Of a stretch of DNA of 64,000 nucleotides, positions 46,683 through 55,151 are shown in pieces. The stretch is from Agreia sp. COWG. GTDB taxonomy: Bacteria > Actinomycetota > Actinomycetes > Actinomycetales > Microbacteriaceae. A program made the translations under genes and the position numbers. The stretch is from contig NZ_LR882035.1 in assembly GCF_904528075.1 (NCBI RefSeq), positions 1 to 64,000 of the forward strand, read 5' to 3'. The notes below the pieces were generated by a model that saw only the letters and a program-made list of their open reading frames with translations, was not told the origin of the DNA and made no database searches. The number at the start of each line of letters is the position of its first letter. Within the stretch, counting starts at the first letter, position 1.

Positions 46683-47639
46683 ATGACATCTCGTTTCCAC
46701 GACCTCGAGAATCTCGTTCGTCAGAATGGCAATGTCGCTTCTCGGGCTCGACTCGAAGGCCGGGGAATCGCACCGGCGCATATCGATGCGGTCAGGAGGT
46801 TCGGCGCCCTGACCGCTCTGCGACGAGGGATCTACGCCGTGCCCGAAGCCGATGTCGACCAGCGTCGGGCCGTCGCGTTGGGCGGTCGGCTCGGATGCAT
46901 CAGCGCTCTCAGGCGGGCGGGCATTTGGGGAGGGATGGACTCGGCGCTGCACGTCCACGTGCCGGAGACGTCATCGCGGCTGCACCTCGCCGAGGTCATT
47001 CCATTCGGCCGCGATCCCTCGGTTGCGCGCACCGACAAGACGTTCTGGGCCGAGCCTGGACAGCCTCGGGTGCACTGGCAGAAGCCCACCCGAGCGCTGC
47101 CGGGCTGGGGGTCGGAGTGGCTGGTCGATCCGCTCGAGGCGCTGAGGCAGGCAGCGCTCTGCCTCGACGATGAGCACGCGATTGCCGCCATCGATTCGGC
47201 ATTTCATAGGAGAGTGCTGCAGAGCGGACATTTGGATTGTCTCTTCGCGCGGCTCCCTGAGCGGCTCAGTCGACTGCGTGGCGAGCTCGACTTCGCAGCC
47301 GACTCCGGGCCCGAATCTGTGGTTCGGGTCAGGATGCGACGGGCAGGGTTCACCGTGGAACCTCAGATGGCCATCCCCGGCTCCAGCGACCTCGACCTGC
47401 TCATAAACGGAGTGGTCGGTCTCGACATCGACAGTCTCTCCTGGCATAGCGGAGCGAAGCAGGTGAGCTACGACTATTCGAAGACTCTCCAGTCGTTCGC
47501 ACTCGGGCTTCCGACGCTGAGAATTCTGCCTCACCACATCTTCGAGTGCTGGCCATCGACTTTCGCCGCGATCAGCCGGTTGGTCTCGGACACGACCGAA
47601 CTGCATCGGCTGAGGAGTCGATTCCGACGACTCGGATGA
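46683..47639 (+). CDS. AbiEi-like winged-helix protein with C-terminal nuclease-like domain
   Basis: The 318-residue protein has an N-terminal AbiEi-type winged helix (about 5-55, with VASRARLEGRGIAPAHIDAVRRFG and LTALRRGIYAVPE). A central region is followed by a C-terminal DUF559/Vsr-like fold (about 215-310), with LDLLINGVVGLDIDSLSWH in place of the usual acidic EXK segment. AbiEi proteins are antitoxins of type IV systems, but no AbiEii toxin is adjacent. GC is lower than the flanks and rare codons AGG, AGA and ATA occur, hinting at transfer. Direct repeats lie on both sides. ATG 46683 is chosen; earlier ATGs have no better support. Confidence 0.78.
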   Translation: MTSRFHDLENLVRQNGNVASRARLEGRGIAPAHIDAVRRFGALTALRRGIYAVPEADVDQRRAVALGGRLGCISALRRAGIWGGMDSALHVHVPETSSRLHLAEVIPFGRDPSVARTDKTFWAEPGQPRVHWQKPTRALPGWGSEWLVDPLEALRQAALCLDDEHAIAAIDSAFHRRVLQSGHLDCLFARLPERLSRLRGELDFAADSGPESVVRVRMRRAGFTVEPQMAIPGSSDLDLLINGVVGLDIDSLSWHSGAKQVSYDYSKTLQSFALGLPTLRILPHHIFECWPSTFAAISRLVSDTTELHRLRSRFRRLG

Positions 47640-47658
47640 CGTCTCGGGGGTGGGTCAT

Positions 47659-47749
47659 TCCGTTCACCAGGACGTTCTCGGGAACGGTCGGCGTGTTGAA
47701 CGAAGAAACGCCGACGACACCGAAGAATCCCCTGTAATGCGGGAGCGAC
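47659..47749 (+). repeat. 91-bp direct repeat, copy B
   Basis: This is the second copy of the repeat at 46459-46549, differing at two positions (47717 and 47745). It begins 20 bases after the stop of the AbiEi-like gene. The next 60 bases before the convergent glycosyltransferase gene contain repeated GACGACGTC words. Confidence 0.92.
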
Positions 47750-47809
47750 CCCGAAAGGGACGACGTCGACGGGGGACGACGTCTCGTCACCGACGTCACC
47801 CCGGCCGGG

Positions 47810-49507
47810 CTACCTCTCGAAGAGGCGCACCCACATGCGGGTGTAGTGCCAGTCGTCGACGAGGTGGAAGCCCGCGGCCTCGATCGCCTGCTGATTCGAC
47901 TCGCGGTCGCGGCCGCTCGAGACGAGGATGACCGAGTCGTGGCCCGAGAGGAGCTCTGAGGTGACGGGCTGAGCGGTCTCCCAGAGCCGGTTCGTGGTGC
48001 CGAGCGGCTTCACGAGTGCCACGTCGTCGAGGCCGGTGAAGGCCCAGGGGTACGAGTACTGCACCACTCGGGCGGTGGCCGTGGGGTGGTAGGCCACGCT
48101 GCCGAAGACGACGGCGGGAGCGGAGCCATCCGGTTCGGCGGGTAGCGATGAGGTGATCGTCGCGACCCGGGCCGCGACCTGCGACCACGACGAACTCTGC
48201 TTCGCCTCGGGCTGGCGCTGGGACACGTAGCTCGGAACCGAGAGCAGCACGAGCACGAGCACTCCCGCGATGCAGACGATGAGGGTCAGCGGTGCAGCTC
48301 GCAGCGAGGGCCGGCGAGCCGCGCGCCCGGCGAGGTGTGTCGCCACCCGGCCGATGCCCACGAGGCCCGCGGCGACCGCGATCGCCAACGCCGGAACGAG
48401 GAAGGTGAGATAGCGCGGCGAGTACAGGGGGGTGACGAGCACAGACACGGCGACCAGCAGAACGGTGGGGACGATGAGCCAGGGCAGGATCCAGGCGGCG
48501 AGAGAGGTCGTGCGGATGATGGATGCGCGGGCGTCGCCCGTGACAGCTGCCCGGACGGCGGATGCCCGACGTGCCCTGACGAGCGTCGTGACGAGCGTCG
48601 CGAGTCCCAGCAGGACCACGAGCCAGATGAAGACGGCGTAGGGCGAGTTCGAGGGTGCGAACTGGGTGACCAGGATTCCCGGGATCGTGCCCTCGCTGAT
48701 GGGGTCGAGCCAGCCGACCTGCCCCGACTGCCGCGACACGGCAAGCACGAAGGGGATACTGACGATGCCGAGCGGAACGACGGTGGCACCGAAGGCGATC
48801 AGCTGTCGGCGAGTGAGCGAGCCCCATCGGGTGAGCAGCAGCACCGAGACCGCGTGGGCCACGATGACGAGCGCGAGGTAGACGAAGATCACGACAGCGA
48901 ACAGGCCGACCGCTCCGTAGGCGATCCATGGCAGGGCGGCACGCCAGCGCGAGCGGCGCAGACCCTGCGGGGTGCCGGATGCTGCGCCCGCCCTGGGGTC
49001 GGCCTCGCCCGAGGTGCGGCCAGCGTCGCCCGCGCGACCCGTCGCATCCAATGCCCGCACCAGCAGCAGCGTGAGCGCCACGGCGAGCGTGGCGGTCAGG
49101 GCGTACGAGCGCCCCTCCATGCCGGCCCACGTGAACCGCGGAATGGTGATGAGGATGACGCCTGCGAGCACCGAGAAGCCACGGCTGCCGAAGCGCGATG
49201 CCAGCAGCATGGTGAGAGCGACCGTGGCACCCGAGAAGATCGCGCTCGGAAACCGCAGCGTGAACGGGGAGTAGCCCACCAGGTCGAACCACAGGTGCAT
49301 TCCGGCGTAGAACAGGCCGTGCACGGCGTCGACCGTTCCGAGCATCGCCCAGAGCTGCGGCCAGGTTCGGATGGCCGACGCGATCGTGGCCGATTCGTCG
49401 TACCAGACCGAGGGAACGTCGCTGGCGATGACGACGAGCAGCGTCGCCAGAACCGCCAGGATCGGGATCTCGATTCGTCGACGGAGCATCGCACTGAGCC
49501 TCGTCAT
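47810..49507 (-). CDS. polytopic glycosyltransferase, GT39/ArnT-like
   Basis: The 565-residue membrane protein has about 11-12 hydrophobic segments. The first extracytoplasmic loop carries VWYDES, the acidic DE motif of lipid-phosphate-sugar-dependent glycosyltransferases (PMT/ArnT/GT39 clan). A soluble C-terminal domain of about 110 residues follows. It likely moves a mannosyl or other sugar from polyprenyl phosphate to an envelope acceptor. The ATG at 49507 overlaps the stop of the neighbouring GT87 gene. The long frame upstream is shadow. Confidence 0.82.
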   Translation of the reverse strand: MTRLSAMLRRRIEIPILAVLATLLVVIASDVPSVWYDESATIASAIRTWPQLWAMLGTVDAVHGLFYAGMHLWFDLVGYSPFTLRFPSAIFSGATVALTMLLASRFGSRGFSVLAGVILITIPRFTWAGMEGRSYALTATLAVALTLLLVRALDATGRAGDAGRTSGEADPRAGAASGTPQGLRRSRWRAALPWIAYGAVGLFAVVIFVYLALVIVAHAVSVLLLTRWGSLTRRQLIAFGATVVPLGIVSIPFVLAVSRQSGQVGWLDPISEGTIPGILVTQFAPSNSPYAVFIWLVVLLGLATLVTTLVRARRASAVRAAVTGDARASIIRTTSLAAWILPWLIVPTVLLVAVSVLVTPLYSPRYLTFLVPALAIAVAAGLVGIGRVATHLAGRAARRPSLRAAPLTLIVCIAGVLVLVLLSVPSYVSQRQPEAKQSSSWSQVAARVATITSSLPAEPDGSAPAVVFGSVAYHPTATARVVQYSYPWAFTGLDDVALVKPLGTTNRLWETAQPVTSELLSGHDSVILVSSGRDRESNQQAIEAAGFHLVDDWHYTRMWVRLFER

Positions 49508-50982
49508 GGCGCCACCGCCTCTCTGCGACCGGATGCCGCGGTGCCGGCAGCTCGCAGCCTGCGGCGTCGCAGCCAGCCGCCGCGCAGGCCGCCGCCGCCC
49601 TTCGCCAGATGCTGCCGATAGAACCACGCACCGATAACGATCATCGTGGCCAACGCGAGGCCGCCCCGCATCACGTCGACGGTCGGCACGAATAGTCGGA
49701 ACGTGAGGGCGAGCGCCACCGCGAACCACTCCCAGTGCTGGCTGAGCACGATGAAGGGGATGAGCAGCAGCGCGTACCAGGGGTAACGGGGGCTCACGAT
49801 GATGAGGATGCTGCCGATGAGAACCAGCTGCGGCAACCATGGCGAGGTCGGGGTGGCGCGCCACCAGGTGAGGCCGGCGATCACCGCGATCAGCGCCGCG
49901 GCCACGATCACAGCGGATTTGCCGGGCAGCACCATCGAGAGCAGGGCGAAGCTGGTGCCGTCTTCGTAACCCTCCTCGGAGAGATAGCCGGGAAGATAGC
50001 CCAGCACCTTGATGCCCGAGGTCAGAACGTAGGGAACGTAGAGAGCCGCGAAGGTGGCGACCGACACCAGGATGAGGGTGAGTGGCCTCTTCTTCAGCAG
50101 CGGGGGGGCCACGATCACGGGGATGAGCTTGGTGGCGATCGCCGCTCCGAGGGCGATTCCGCCCCAGACTCGACGGCCGGATGCCACGAGCAGGCTGGCC
50201 GCGAGGGCGAGGGCCACTCCGAGAACATCGACGTGCGAGTTGGTGACCGCCTCGGTGGCGACGAGGGGGCACCAGGCCCAGAGGGCCGCCCATCTCTGAT
50301 CCATGCCACGGCGGCGGAGGGCGACCAGGAGCATGCAGGTGATGCCGAGCGAGATGAGGAGGCCACCGACCTGGAATGGCCAGTATTCGACGCTCGGATC
50401 GACGAACCAGCGCACGCTGGCGAAGTAGAGCTCGGCCATCGGGGGGTAGATCGTGGGATCGTGCGGGCGGTTGATCGCGGTGCAGAGCAGCTCTCTCGAC
50501 GGCGACGACTTGGTGTCGTTGACGCGGTTTCCCACGCCGGGGCAGTCGGCGTCGTGGTCGACATCGTTCGCGCCCGCCGCGGCGCTGTCGGCGACGGCGG
50601 TGCCCGAGGGGGCGGGGAAGAGCCAGTCGGGGCGCAGTTCTTTCAGGGAGTCGGCCACGGGGATGTGGGCGTAGGGAGAGACGCCGGCGTTGGTGACGAT
50701 GCCGTCCCACGCGTAGCGCGCCGAGTCGGTGCTGGTGTTCGGCGGGCCGAGCAACGCCGCGCCTCCGATGGCGAGCGATCCTGCGATGATGACGGCGGTC
50801 ACATGGCGGGCGGGCACTTTTCTCAGGGCGAGAAAGGCCAGGGTGAAGAGGACCCAGGCGAGACCGATGACGACGATGAAGGCGGGGGCATCAGCGCGGG
50901 TGAAGAGCTGCAGTCGGATCGTCGCGAAGCCGATGGCGACCGCGGTGGCTGCGGCGGCGGCGAGGGCCAGGACTGTTCTCAC
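49504..50982 (-). CDS. GT87-like polyprenyl-phosphate mannosyltransferase
   Basis: The 492-residue membrane protein has about ten hydrophobic segments. STDSARYAWDG near 83-93, with the paired acidic residues, and YPPMAELYFA are typical of DUF2029/GT87 alpha-mannosyltransferases (PimE-like). The family builds mannan, lipomannan or PIM-type glycolipids. The tail is Arg-rich. GTG start. It is cotranscribed with the GT39-like gene, overlapping by four bases, so both probably act on one envelope glycan. Confidence 0.82.
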   Translation of the reverse strand: MRTVLALAAAAATAVAIGFATIRLQLFTRADAPAFIVVIGLAWVLFTLAFLALRKVPARHVTAVIIAGSLAIGGAALLGPPNTSTDSARYAWDGIVTNAGVSPYAHIPVADSLKELRPDWLFPAPSGTAVADSAAAGANDVDHDADCPGVGNRVNDTKSSPSRELLCTAINRPHDPTIYPPMAELYFASVRWFVDPSVEYWPFQVGGLLISLGITCMLLVALRRRGMDQRWAALWAWCPLVATEAVTNSHVDVLGVALALAASLLVASGRRVWGGIALGAAIATKLIPVIVAPPLLKKRPLTLILVSVATFAALYVPYVLTSGIKVLGYLPGYLSEEGYEDGTSFALLSMVLPGKSAVIVAAALIAVIAGLTWWRATPTSPWLPQLVLIGSILIIVSPRYPWYALLLIPFIVLSQHWEWFAVALALTFRLFVPTVDVMRGGLALATMIVIGAWFYRQHLAKGGGGLRGGWLRRRRLRAAGTAASGRREAVAP

Positions 50983-51056
50983 TACAGGATTCTTTCACGT
51001 GCGGATCTGTGGGCTGCTGGGCATGGTCGTCGCGCCGGAGATAACACCGGACACGC

Positions 51057-51095
51057 CAAGAGCCTGCCGAAACGGTGCGTTTCGACAGGCTCTTG
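51057..51095. terminator. inverted repeat downstream of lipoprotein gene
   Basis: CAAGAGCCTGCCGAAAC pairs with GTTTCGACAGGCTCTTG (one mismatch) around a five-base loop. It lies 20 bases after the lipoprotein stop and probably ends that minus-strand transcript. No T-tract follows. Confidence 0.7.
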
Positions 51096-51115
51096 GTTAT
51101 TCGAGTGTTTTCAGA

Positions 51116-51793
51116 CTACTTCGTGTTCACCGTGATCTTGGCGACTCCGACCAGCAGGCCGGCCTTGACGGCGTCGGTCTTGAAGGTGTCGTTGAGGAGC
51201 TTCGCGGCGTCGGCCGAGATGTGCACCGTGGTGCCCTCGAGGATGGCGGTGTCGTTCGGGCCGGTCTGCAGCGGCTTCAGGGTTCCACCGTGAAGGTCGA
51301 ACAGCAGGGCCTGCTGCACGGCGACGGTGCCACCGACGGAGACGTCACCATAGAGCTTCGAGGTGCCGGGGTCGATCGTGAAGTTGGTGAGGTCGACGAC
51401 GGTCGAGCCGGCGGTGAGCGAGAAGCCCGAGCCCTCGTGCTCGATGGTGCCCTGAACGTAGGGGCGGTAGGACTCGTTGGGGTCGTAGTAGTCGACGTTT
51501 CCGCCGGTGATCGGGAAGATCAGCGAGCCGTCGACGAGCGTCGCGGTTCCGACGGTTCCGGGGGTCAGGCCCAGGGTGGTGAGCGCGGAGGCGAATCCGG
51601 CATCGAGCTTCACAGCGGTGTCGACACCGGTGAGCTTGGGGATGGAGGCGACCGGCGTCGGCGTCGACGAGGCGGAGGATGTGGGGCTCGACGAGGTCGA
51701 GTCGGAGGAGCTGGTGGACGAGCAGGCGGCCATCGAGACGGCCAGAACGCCGACGGTCACGAGACCGAGTGTGGCTTTTGTGAAATTACGCAT
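51116..51793 (-). CDS. secreted lipoprotein of unknown function
   Basis: The 225-residue protein has a lipoprotein signal peptide with lipobox SMAAC and Cys24. A Ser/Thr-rich tether (25-48) is followed by a beta-rich domain of about 170 residues with the repeated pattern STVVDLTNFTIDPGTSKLYG. I do not recognise the domain with certainty; it may be a small beta-sandwich adhesion or binding module. It is a single gene with a strong stem-loop downstream. Confidence 0.78.
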   Translation of the reverse strand: MRNFTKATLGLVTVGVLAVSMAACSSTSSSDSTSSSPTSSASSTPTPVASIPKLTGVDTAVKLDAGFASALTTLGLTPGTVGTATLVDGSLIFPITGGNVDYYDPNESYRPYVQGTIEHEGSGFSLTAGSTVVDLTNFTIDPGTSKLYGDVSVGGTVAVQQALLFDLHGGTLKPLQTGPNDTAILEGTTVHISADAAKLLNDTFKTDAVKAGLLVGVAKITVNTK

Positions 51794-51910
51794 GATGTGA
51801 ATTCCTCTTTCGTTGCTGTCGTGTTTGGCAGGTGCATATGATTCGGCACCCTCAGCAAGACGGTTTGGTCTTCATGCAAAAACATTTAGATCCGCGTACT
51901 TCCGCGAGAT

Positions 51911-51944
51911 GGCGGGCCTCGCGAGGTCTGTCGGGGCCTCGCGG
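51911..51944 (-). terminator. possible terminator of the oxidoreductase operon
   Basis: On the minus strand GCGAGG and CCTCGC form a hairpin with a 10-base loop just after the stop at 51945. The region 51794-51944 holds no gene. Confidence 0.35.
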
Positions 51945-52382
51945 TCAGGCTGAGACCGATGCGCGGCGGCGGCGCGCCACGAGATACAGCGCGCAGGCCG
52001 CTGCCGTGAGCACCCCGACGGCGACCCAGAACAGGGCGAGGTTCAGCCCGTAGTCGAGGGGGAGTACGGTGTCGTTCTTCGAGCCGATGGACTTCTTGTA
52101 GATCTCGGGCAGCACGAGCATGCTCATGATCGCACCCACGACCACGCCGCCCTGCACGATGACGAGCACCGCGAACGGAATGCGCCGACCCCCGCGACGC
52201 AGAGCGACGTCGAGAACGAGGAGAAGGGGCGACAGGATGCCGTCGTGCACGATGATGGCGGCCCCGATCCAGATGATGACGCCCACGATCTGGTCTGGGC
52301 GTTCCTTCTGCACGAGGATGACGGCACCGGCGAACAGGCCCACGAGGCCGATGGCGATCAGAATGATGCGTGCGAGCCTCAT
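51945..52382 (-). CDS. four-helix membrane protein coupled to the molybdopterin oxidoreductase
   Basis: The 145-residue product has four membrane segments (about 4-22, 32-55, 65-85 and 115-135) and a basic tail. I know no named family. Its ATG overlaps the stop of the oxidoreductase gene (ATGA), so it is probably translated with it and may serve as its membrane partner. Confidence 0.72.
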   Translation of the reverse strand: MRLARIILIAIGLVGLFAGAVILVQKERPDQIVGVIIWIGAAIIVHDGILSPLLLVLDVALRRGGRRIPFAVLVIVQGGVVVGAIMSMLVLPEIYKKSIGSKNDTVLPLDYGLNLALFWVAVGVLTAAACALYLVARRRRASVSA

Positions 52383-53662
52383 GCCTCGACCTCCAGCTTG
52401 CTGAGCCATTTGGTCTGTAGCACGCCCGGGCGGCCGGGAGCGATCATGCGGGCCGGGTAGCCGTGGTCGATGTCGAGCTTCTCGCCGTTGACCTCGAGGG
52501 CCACGAGTGTCGAGGAATCGAACGCGTACTCCGGGCCCATCTGGGTAACCCGGTAGCCGCCCTTCTTCTCGAGGCTGGTGAGCTTGAGTCCGTGCGACGA
52601 GTCGGCGCCGACCTTCTCGAGCAGGTCGCGAAGGCGCACTCCCTTCCATGTGGCCATCTGGCTCCAGCCCTCGACACACGAGATGGGCAGATCGACGGTT
52701 GTCTGAGGAAGGGCGAGCAGTTCGGCGCGGCTCAGGCTCACCGTGCGAGAGCCATTCGCCACTGTCAGGGCCCAATCGGGGGAGACGGCGGTGTCGAGCA
52801 CCTGTGCCGCCTTGGCGGTGCGGTTCACGGGCAGCCCCGCGGGGCCCGTTCCCTTGACACGCGGGGCGAAGATGTTGAAGGGTGCGAGGGCCGCGAACGA
52901 CTGGCCCGCGGTGAGGACGACGACGGCGGCGGTGGAGGCGCCGATCACGGCGAGGAAGCCACGGCGGCTGACGGCGGGCTCGGCCGCGGGGGCTCCGTCG
53001 ATCCAGCGGAAGATGCGTCCCGTGACGCCGCCGACGGGCTCGAGCTCGCGGGAACCCGCGGCATCCGGCACGGATTCGGCTGACACGGATTCGGCTGACA
53101 CGGATTCGGACGGCACCGTCTCGCCGCGTAGCTCGCGCGTGCCGGAGGAGTTCTTCGTCCAGAACTGCGCGATCACGGGAAGCTTCACGGCGATGTGGAT
53201 CGCGAGTGATCCGATGACCACGAACGAGAGCGCCCAGTGCACCTCGCGGAAGCCGAACTTCCAGGGGTACCACTGGTAGGTGTTGAGCAGGCCGATGGTG
53301 ATCTGCACCAGCGACGCCCCGACGAACAGGGCGATGGAGGCGCGTTCGAGCAGGTGCAGCGGGCTCTTGACCGGCGGCGTCTGGAACAGCTGCGGATAGA
53401 TCGTGTAGAGCTTGCCCAGAATGAGGGGGAAGCAGGCGATTCCCGCCGTGATGTGGATGCCCTGGGTGAGCTGGTAGAGCTGGGCCGGCTGGGTGGGGAA
53501 GCGCATCCAGGGCAGCGGTTCCTGCAGAAAATGACTGTAGATGCCGGTGCCGAAGCACAGCAGAAACGCGATGGCGAGCAGCCGCCCGATCACGACCGCC
53601 ATGCGGGGGTTGCGCGGGGGCGCTGCGAGAGCCTGCTGCGTCATTGCGAGGAGGCGTCTCAT
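52379..53662 (-). CDS. fused cytochrome b561-like membrane / sulfite-oxidase-fold molybdopterin oxidoreductase
   Basis: The 427-residue fusion has an N-terminal membrane part (about 22-165) with four segments and His44, His70, His142 and His156 as possible heme ligands. A Ser/Glu repeat linker (183-200) follows. A further membrane segment near 236-255 is preceded by a Tat-like RRGFLAVIG. A C-terminal molybdopterin domain (about 275-427) has Cys329 in ISCVEGW as the molybdenum ligand. This combines MsrQ-like and MsrP-like parts in one chain. The substrate is unknown. Confidence 0.83.
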   Translation of the reverse strand: MRRLLAMTQQALAAPPRNPRMAVVIGRLLAIAFLLCFGTGIYSHFLQEPLPWMRFPTQPAQLYQLTQGIHITAGIACFPLILGKLYTIYPQLFQTPPVKSPLHLLERASIALFVGASLVQITIGLLNTYQWYPWKFGFREVHWALSFVVIGSLAIHIAVKLPVIAQFWTKNSSGTRELRGETVPSESVSAESVSAESVPDAAGSRELEPVGGVTGRIFRWIDGAPAAEPAVSRRGFLAVIGASTAAVVVLTAGQSFAALAPFNIFAPRVKGTGPAGLPVNRTAKAAQVLDTAVSPDWALTVANGSRTVSLSRAELLALPQTTVDLPISCVEGWSQMATWKGVRLRDLLEKVGADSSHGLKLTSLEKKGGYRVTQMGPEYAFDSSTLVALEVNGEKLDIDHGYPARMIAPGRPGVLQTKWLSKLEVEA

Positions 53663-53671
53663 GACGTGATC

Positions 53672-54325
53672 CTAGGCCCTAACGTGCAGCAGGTCACGGA
53701 TGCCGGCACGATCGCTGACGCGGTCGAAGACGCGGGCGAACCGGCCGTCGGGTGCGGCTGCGGCGACCTGCACGGCGTCGTCGATCGAGTCGACGTCGTT
53801 GATCTCGGCCAGCAGCTTGACTCGCAGATCGGCCTCGAGAAGGCGTTCGAGCTGGTCACGGCCGGTCTCTGCCTCGCTCATGGCGACGCCCCTGATGAGC
53901 GAACCGTCGGGTTCACGCATGCCGAGGGCCCAGAAGCCGCCGTCGCTGGCGAAGCCGAACCAGGCGTCGATGTCGTCGTGCCAGCGGGTGAGCGCGGGCT
54001 CGAGCATGGACCGGGTCACCTGCGGGGTGTCCATGCCGATCATCAGCAGCGGACCGTCGACCGAGTCGAAGAGGTAGCCGAGGCGCTCGTCGAGCGTGCC
54101 TGTCGGCTGGGCGAGCAGGTCGAAGCCGGACGCCTCGGCGGGCGGGTTGGTTCCGTCGAAGAACAGGATGCGCCGGTCGGCCGGGACGCCCGCAACCACG
54201 TCGAGCGTGTCGGCGAGGCTGGCCGACGCGATCTCGGCGGCCTCCTCGAGGGAGAACGGCGGGTGCAGCCGGGTCTTGACTCGTCCGGGTATGCACTCCT
54301 TGGCGATGACGGCGATGGTGAGCAT
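53672..54325 (-). CDS. DUF2064 glycosyltransferase-A-like protein
   Basis: The 217-residue protein belongs to the DUF2064/TIGR04282 group with the GT-A nucleotide-sugar fold. PGRVKTRL near 13-20, MIGMDTPQVT near 95-104 and FGFASDGGFWALG are the family signatures. Related proteins (CofC, MobA-like) transfer nucleotides. The ATG at 54325 follows AGGAG by eight bases. It lies nine bases before the oxidoreductase start, so cotranscription is likely. Confidence 0.83.
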   Translation of the reverse strand: MLTIAVIAKECIPGRVKTRLHPPFSLEEAAEIASASLADTLDVVAGVPADRRILFFDGTNPPAEASGFDLLAQPTGTLDERLGYLFDSVDGPLLMIGMDTPQVTRSMLEPALTRWHDDIDAWFGFASDGGFWALGMREPDGSLIRGVAMSEAETGRDQLERLLEADLRVKLLAEINDVDSIDDAVQVAAAAPDGRFARVFDRVSDRAGIRDLLHVRA

Positions 54326-54467
54326 GCGGGGAACTCCTGGCTTTCGAAAAGACGTTGTGCAACGGACACGTGTCGGTCACTCTATGTAATTCGTCACCGA
54401 GACAGCATCGGATTCCTTTTGAGCCCGATGTGTGCTTGCCTGCGCTGTTGTCAGCGTGCCGAGCCGG

Positions 54468-55151
54468 TCAGTGCGCCCTGAGCAGCGCCGACATGTCCTT
54501 GATGGCCGTGTAGGTTCCGCGCACCGTGCCGGTGACCTTCGACCGGCCGACCCGAGGGCTGTAGGGGGTGTCGATCTCCTCGATGCGCCAGCCGGCACGG
54601 GATGCCTTCAGCAGCATCTCGAGGGGATAGCCGCTGCGGCGATCCTCGAGATCGAGAGACAGCAGGCCCTCGCGGCTGGCGGCGCGCATGGGCCCGAGGT
54701 CATTGATGGCGATGCCGGCCCTGGTCTTGATGAGCAGCGACAGTGCCCGGTTGGCGAAGCGTGCGTGCACGGGCCAGGCGCCGCGAGTGGTCGGCCGTCG
54801 TCGCCCGAGAACGAGCTCGGCCTCGTCGCTCATGATGCGGGCGACGAGCGTGGGGAGTTGGGCCGGGTCCATCGAGGCATCGGCATCACAGAACGCGACG
54901 ATCGGGGCCGTCGCGGCGAGAAGCCCGGCGTGGGCTGCGGCCCCGAAGCCGCGGCGCGATTCGGCGACCACCGTGGCACCGGCCGCGCGCGCGATGTCGG
55001 CCGAGGCATCCGTCGAGCCGTTGTCGACCACGATGCCGCGATAGCCCTCGGGCAGGCGGGAGAGCACCCAGGGCAGGGCTTCGGCCTCGTTGAGGCAGGG
55101 CAGCACGACATCGACGAGGGCGCTCGGGCTGTTCGGATCGATCTCGCTCAC
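54468..55151 (-). CDS. GT2-family glycosyltransferase, dolichol-phosphate-mannose-synthase-like
   Basis: The 227-residue protein has a GT-A fold: VVLPCLNEAEALPWVL near 14-29, VDNGSTDASADIAR near 41-54, and the metal motif FCDADAS near 85-91. It has no C-terminal membrane helices. It probably transfers a sugar from a nucleotide donor to polyprenyl phosphate, feeding the membrane glycosyltransferases nearby. The start GTG overlaps the stop of the epimerase gene. Confidence 0.87.
   Translation of the reverse strand: MSEIDPNSPSALVDVVLPCLNEAEALPWVLSRLPEGYRGIVVDNGSTDASADIARAAGATVVAESRRGFGAAAHAGLLAATAPIVAFCDADASMDPAQLPTLVARIMSDEAELVLGRRRPTTRGAWPVHARFANRALSLLIKTRAGIAINDLGPMRAASREGLLSLDLEDRRSGYPLEMLLKASRAGWRIEEIDTPYSPRVGRSKVTGTVRGTYTAIKDMSALLRAH

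Noticed and set aside
49508..50710. 401-codon N-terminal extension of the GT39-like gene
   Set aside because: It lies within the GT87 gene in another frame and is Arg/Pro/Ala-rich. The ATG at 49507 gives the natural start.
53070..53115. Tandem 15-base repeats (GATTCGGCTGACACG) as a CRISPR-like or regulatory array
   Set aside because: They are in frame in the oxidoreductase linker and encode SAESV units, so they are a coding microrepeat.
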